Shown here: positions 5,595-7,664 of the stretch, piece after piece
How the letters are laid out: each line of letters begins with the position of its first letter
Numbering within the stretch: the first letter of the stretch is position 1
Notes under the pieces: model-generated
The model's input: only the letters and a program-made list of their open reading frames with translations
Told to the model about the DNA's origin: nothing
The model's database searches: none
Position numbers and translations under genes: made by a program
From: Prevotella sp. UBA7782
Lineage (GTDB): Bacteria; Bacteroidota; Bacteroidia; Bacteroidales; Bacteroidaceae
Assembly: GCA_002480935.1 (NCBI GenBank)
Contig: DLDC01000088.1
Location: forward strand, 1-7,664
Length of the DNA stretch: 7,664 bases
Reading direction: 5' to 3'

Positions 5595-6809
5595 ATGGAA
5601 AAGCTTATTGACCGCCCTTATTATATCCATCTGATGCGTCCTTTTATCGGAAAGAACGTCATCAAGGTGCTGACAGGCCAACGCCGTGTAGGAAAGAGTT
5701 GCATCCTAAAGCAATTAGCCTCCAAAATAGTACAGGAAGATGCTGATGCCAATATCATATCAATCAACAAAGAATTAGAGGACTTTGCTTTCATTCACAC
5801 GCATGAAGATTTGAGCAAATACGTGAATGCGCAACTGAGGCAAGGGGTAGCTAATTATCTCTTCATCGATGAAGTGCAGGAAATAAATGACTTCGAAGTA
5901 ACGTTGAGAAGCCTCCAGGCTTCTGAGGCTTGCGACATTTACATCACTGGCAGCAATGCCAAGATGTTCTCCAGCGAATTGTCTACTCATCTCTCTGGTC
6001 GCTATGTGGAGTTCAAAATTCAGAGTCTCTGCTATGATGAGTTTCTGCTGTTCCATCATTTGGAGCCCTCTAACCAATCGTTGAGAAACTTTTTGCTTTA
6101 TGGCGGAATGCCTTATCTTACCCATCTGCCCCTTGAACGGGATGTGGTCTTTGAGTACCTGCAGAATGTTTATAATACCATACTCCTGAAAGATGTGGTC
6201 AAACGTGAGGGTATACGTAATGTTGAGTTCTTGGAAACCTTGGCTTTATATACAGCAGATAATGTGGGTAACCTTTTCTCAGCGAACAATATCAGTAAAT
6301 ATCTTAAATCGCAGCACGTTAATACTTCGCCTACTCAAGTCATAAACTACTTGCGTGCCATGCAAAATGCCTATCTGATACAGAAAGTACGTAGGCTGGA
6401 TGTCAATGGATTACGTATGTTTGAGATAGGGGATAAATACTACTTTGAGGATTTGGGACTGCGCAACTGCCGCCTGAGCTCTTCTGTTCAGCAAGACATC
6501 AATAAGCTTATTGAAAATGCCATTTATCTATATCTGTGTCAGCAACGTTTTAAAGTGTTTGTAGGACAAATATCAGATGGCAGGGAAGTGGACTTTGTTG
6601 GGCTACGTGACGACAGACGTATCTATGTACAAGCCACCTATCTAATGGCAGACGAAGACACTCGCAAGCGCGAGTTTGGCAACCTAAAAGCCATTAACGA
6701 CAACTATCCCAAATATGTTGTCAGCTTGGATGAATGGACCAGCGGCAGTAATGTCGATGGAATACAGCATGTGCACCTTGGCGACTTCCTGCGGATGCAA
6801 CTGACATAA
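5595..6809 (+). CDS. AAA+ family ATPase with DUF4143 C-terminal domain
   Basis: The 404-residue protein has the standard two-part layout of this large and poorly understood prokaryotic family. The N-terminal ATPase has Walker A GQRRVGKS (28-35), Walker B YLFIDEVQE (88-96), a sensor-like strand IYITGSNAKMF (115-125) and the arginine-bearing HLSGRYVEF (132-140). The middle (about 160-290) is helical and winged-helix-like. The C-terminal DUF4143 part has KLIENAIYLYL (304-314), GREVDFV (329-335) and IYVQATY (343-349). Glu307, Asp333 and Gln346 sit where a PD-(D/E)xK nuclease would place its catalytic residues, but the terminal Lys is missing, so it is probably inactive as a nuclease. It is predicted to be cytoplasmic; its role is unknown. 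It is a single-gene unit with its own promoter. GC is visibly lower than in the leftward genes, and it lies between two matching repeat arrays, which suggests later acquisition. Confidence 0.92.
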   Translation: MEKLIDRPYYIHLMRPFIGKNVIKVLTGQRRVGKSCILKQLASKIVQEDADANIISINKELEDFAFIHTHEDLSKYVNAQLRQGVANYLFIDEVQEINDFEVTLRSLQASEACDIYITGSNAKMFSSELSTHLSGRYVEFKIQSLCYDEFLLFHHLEPSNQSLRNFLLYGGMPYLTHLPLERDVVFEYLQNVYNTILLKDVVKREGIRNVEFLETLALYTADNVGNLFSANNISKYLKSQHVNTSPTQVINYLRAMQNAYLIQKVRRLDVNGLRMFEIGDKYYFEDLGLRNCRLSSSVQQDINKLIENAIYLYLCQQRFKVFVGQISDGREVDFVGLRDDRRIYVQATYLMADEDTRKREFGNLKAINDNYPKYVVSLDEWTSGSNVDGIQHVHLGDFLRMQLT

Positions 6810-6842
6810 TACTGCCATACAGGTGGGCTCTGAATATTCTGT

Positions 6843-6880
6843 CAAGACGTATTCGCCAAGACAAGACGTATCAAAACGTA
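6843..6880. repeat. Short direct repeats CAAGACGTAT
   Basis: CAAGACGTAT occurs exactly at 6843-6852 and 6862-6871, and a variant CAAAACGTA follows at 6872-6880. The spacing is 19 and then 10 bases. The cluster starts 33 bases past the ATPase stop codon. It could be a protein-binding site or a local duplication. Confidence 0.45.
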
Positions 6881-7003
6881 AGTTGAAGGGGGTGTGTAGT
6901 AAATATCGGAGTTTAAGATGCTTCCTTGTATATACTCATAAAGAGTGTTGGCTATCTCCCTCTTCCCTTCTAAATCGCCATAACCTGTCGATGCCTTCTT
7001 CTA

Positions 7004-7091
7004 CAACGCCCTTTTCGCATTTAAAAAATGCCTGTTTCGCGTTGTGAAAGTGCCTGTTTTGCGATGCAAAACCCATGTTTTCACCTGCTGA
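7004..7091. repeat. 22-bp degenerate tandem repeat, array B (four units)
   Basis: Four units of exactly 22 bases start at 7004, 7026, 7048 and 7070. The two middle ones read AAATGCCTGTTTCGCGTTGT plus GA, and AAGTGCCTGTTTTGCGATGC plus AA. The outer two are more diverged. Phase, period, orientation and consensus match array A at 5269-5355. The last unit ends exactly where the 7092 hairpin begins. Confidence 0.7.
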
Positions 7092-7109
7092 GACGCACCT
7101 TCGTGCGTC
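7092..7109. repeat. Perfect hairpin GACGCAC/GTGCGTC
   Basis: GACGCAC (7092-7098) and GTGCGTC (7103-7109) form a perfect 7-bp stem with a CTTC loop. No T tract follows, so a terminator is unlikely. It looks like a REP-type palindrome and abuts array B. Confidence 0.6.
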
Positions 7110-7158
7110 CGCCCACCGACTGACATGCAGTGAAAGAATCCTCGCATCACACCCGTAG

Positions 7159-7178
7159 GGACGCGCCGCGGAGCGTCC
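7159..7178. repeat. Second GC-rich hairpin GGACGC/GCGTCC
   Basis: GGACGC (7159-7164) pairs with GCGTCC (7173-7178) around an 8-base GC-rich loop. GACGC and GCGTC are shared with the hairpin at 7092-7109, and both right arms are followed by CGC, so the two may form one two-part extragenic element of about 90 bases. Confidence 0.55.
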
Positions 7179-7549
7179 GCAAGCTAAGAACCATCAAGCG
7201 ATCATCCGCCCTTACCGTCTCTCAAGCGCCTTTATATTGTCTAAACGCTTCTCATTTGTTCACTTGCAGGCCTATCCTCATACCCTCGCCCCTCTCTTCT
7301 GTTTGCTCCACATAGCCCTTTTTTCATCGCTTTTGGCCTTTCCCGATACACCTTATTATATATATGGCATTTCAGCTCTATTCTCTTGTTTCACCTTGAC
7401 CCGACTTACCGTTTGAAAACATACTATTTGAAATTGACCTAAGGCAATTATCTTACAATCTGAAATATTTAGTGTTACTAATCCACTATAAAACTTATAA
7501 TTTTTAATCATTCCTGCATTCGAGCCCCGTAATTTTAATTTTAACACAA

Positions 7550-7557
7550 TATATTTG
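7550..7557 (+). promoter_or_regulatory. Upstream candidate -7 box near the right edge
   Basis: TATATTTG is an exact TAnnTTTG match in AT-rich sequence, but no TTTG is present at the -33 distance. Given how AT-rich the area is, a chance match is possible. Confidence 0.3.
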
Positions 7558-7576
7558 CTAAATTTTTAGTTAAATA

Positions 7577-7608
7577 GTTGCATATTGGTAAAATAAAATG
7601 TAATTTTG
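7577..7608 (+). promoter_or_regulatory. Bacteroidetes-type promoter for a gene beyond the right edge
   Basis: TAATTTTG (7601-7608) is an exact -7 box. GTTG (7577-7580), one base off TTTG, lies 20 bases upstream, the expected spacing. It points rightward to the possible start codon at 7659, with a leader of roughly 45 bases. Confidence 0.55.
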
Positions 7609-7658
7609 CAAACAAGTATCGAAAGTAATTAAAAGATTAATGTAATATTTGAGGTTTT

Positions 7659-7664
7659 ATGGGA
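7659..7664 (+). CDS. Possible start of a gene continuing past the window
   Basis: ATGGGA at the very end could begin a rightward gene (Met-Gly). It lies downstream of a good promoter, and GAGG at 7651-7654 is a possible but rather close ribosome binding site, 4 bases from the ATG. Only two codons are visible, so nothing can be said about the product, and the true start may lie further on. Confidence 0.35.

Larger units (their letters stand above)
6810..7658. other. Long non-coding region right of the ATPase gene
   Basis: No supported gene lies in these roughly 850 bases. The region holds a short direct repeat (6843-6880), the second 22-bp array (7004-7091), two GC-rich hairpins (7092-7109 and 7159-7178), a stretch of about 7180-7430 in which I see nothing, and a strongly AT-rich end with two promoter-like boxes. 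A 63-codon frame on the minus strand (7547-7356) has no recognisable family pattern and no promoter of its own. Confidence 0.65.

Noticed and set aside
7356..7547. 63-codon open frame on the minus strand
   Set aside because: It has no recognisable domain, runs through AT-rich sequence, and has no convincing promoter or ribosome site.

Overview
The window looks like chromosome of a Bacteroidales bacterium, most likely Prevotella or a close relative. Three of the putative promoters carry the Bacteroidetes -7 box TAnnTTTG a short way upstream of a start codon. Gene content fits the same group: a short PabB and a class IV PabC of the Bacteroidetes type, a DUF4738-like lipoprotein and a DUF4143-type ATPase. 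The genus is inferred from overall look only.

Layout. Positions 1-216 hold the C-terminal end of a copper-exporting P-type ATPase (+). A small helicase-associated-domain-like protein follows (318-578, +). Its 3' end overlaps, tail to tail, the last gene of a leftward block of five genes running from 4341 to 535. In transcription order that block is an ACT-domain protein (UPF0237), a UPF0210/DUF711 protein, a low-molecular-weight protein tyrosine phosphatase, pabB and pabC. The last three overlap each other, and pabB and pabC have unusually good Shine-Dalgarno sequences, as does the UPF0210 gene. The last two genes together convert chorismate to p-aminobenzoate for folate; the amidotransferase subunit PabA is not in the window. 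The ACT/UPF0210 pair is a conserved pairing whose role I do not know. A separate leftward lipoprotein gene (5120-4554) lies upstream of the block.

The right third (5121-7664) is different. It holds one gene, an AAA+ ATPase of the DUF4143 type (5595-6809, +), with visibly lower GC than the leftward block. Long non-coding stretches lie on both sides. Each contains a four-unit degenerate tandem repeat of 22-bp period, and the two arrays share a consensus and orientation. The right-hand array directly abuts a perfect 7-bp hairpin and is followed by a second GC-rich hairpin, like REP-type extragenic elements. The last 200 bases are AT-rich, carry two promoter-like sites, and end at a possible start codon of a gene beyond the window.

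I see no rRNA, tRNA, CRISPR array, transposase or integrase. The most unusual features are the paired repeats around the ATPase gene and the SD-led overlapping genes in the pab block. I did not find a clear new multi-gene defence or mobile system.
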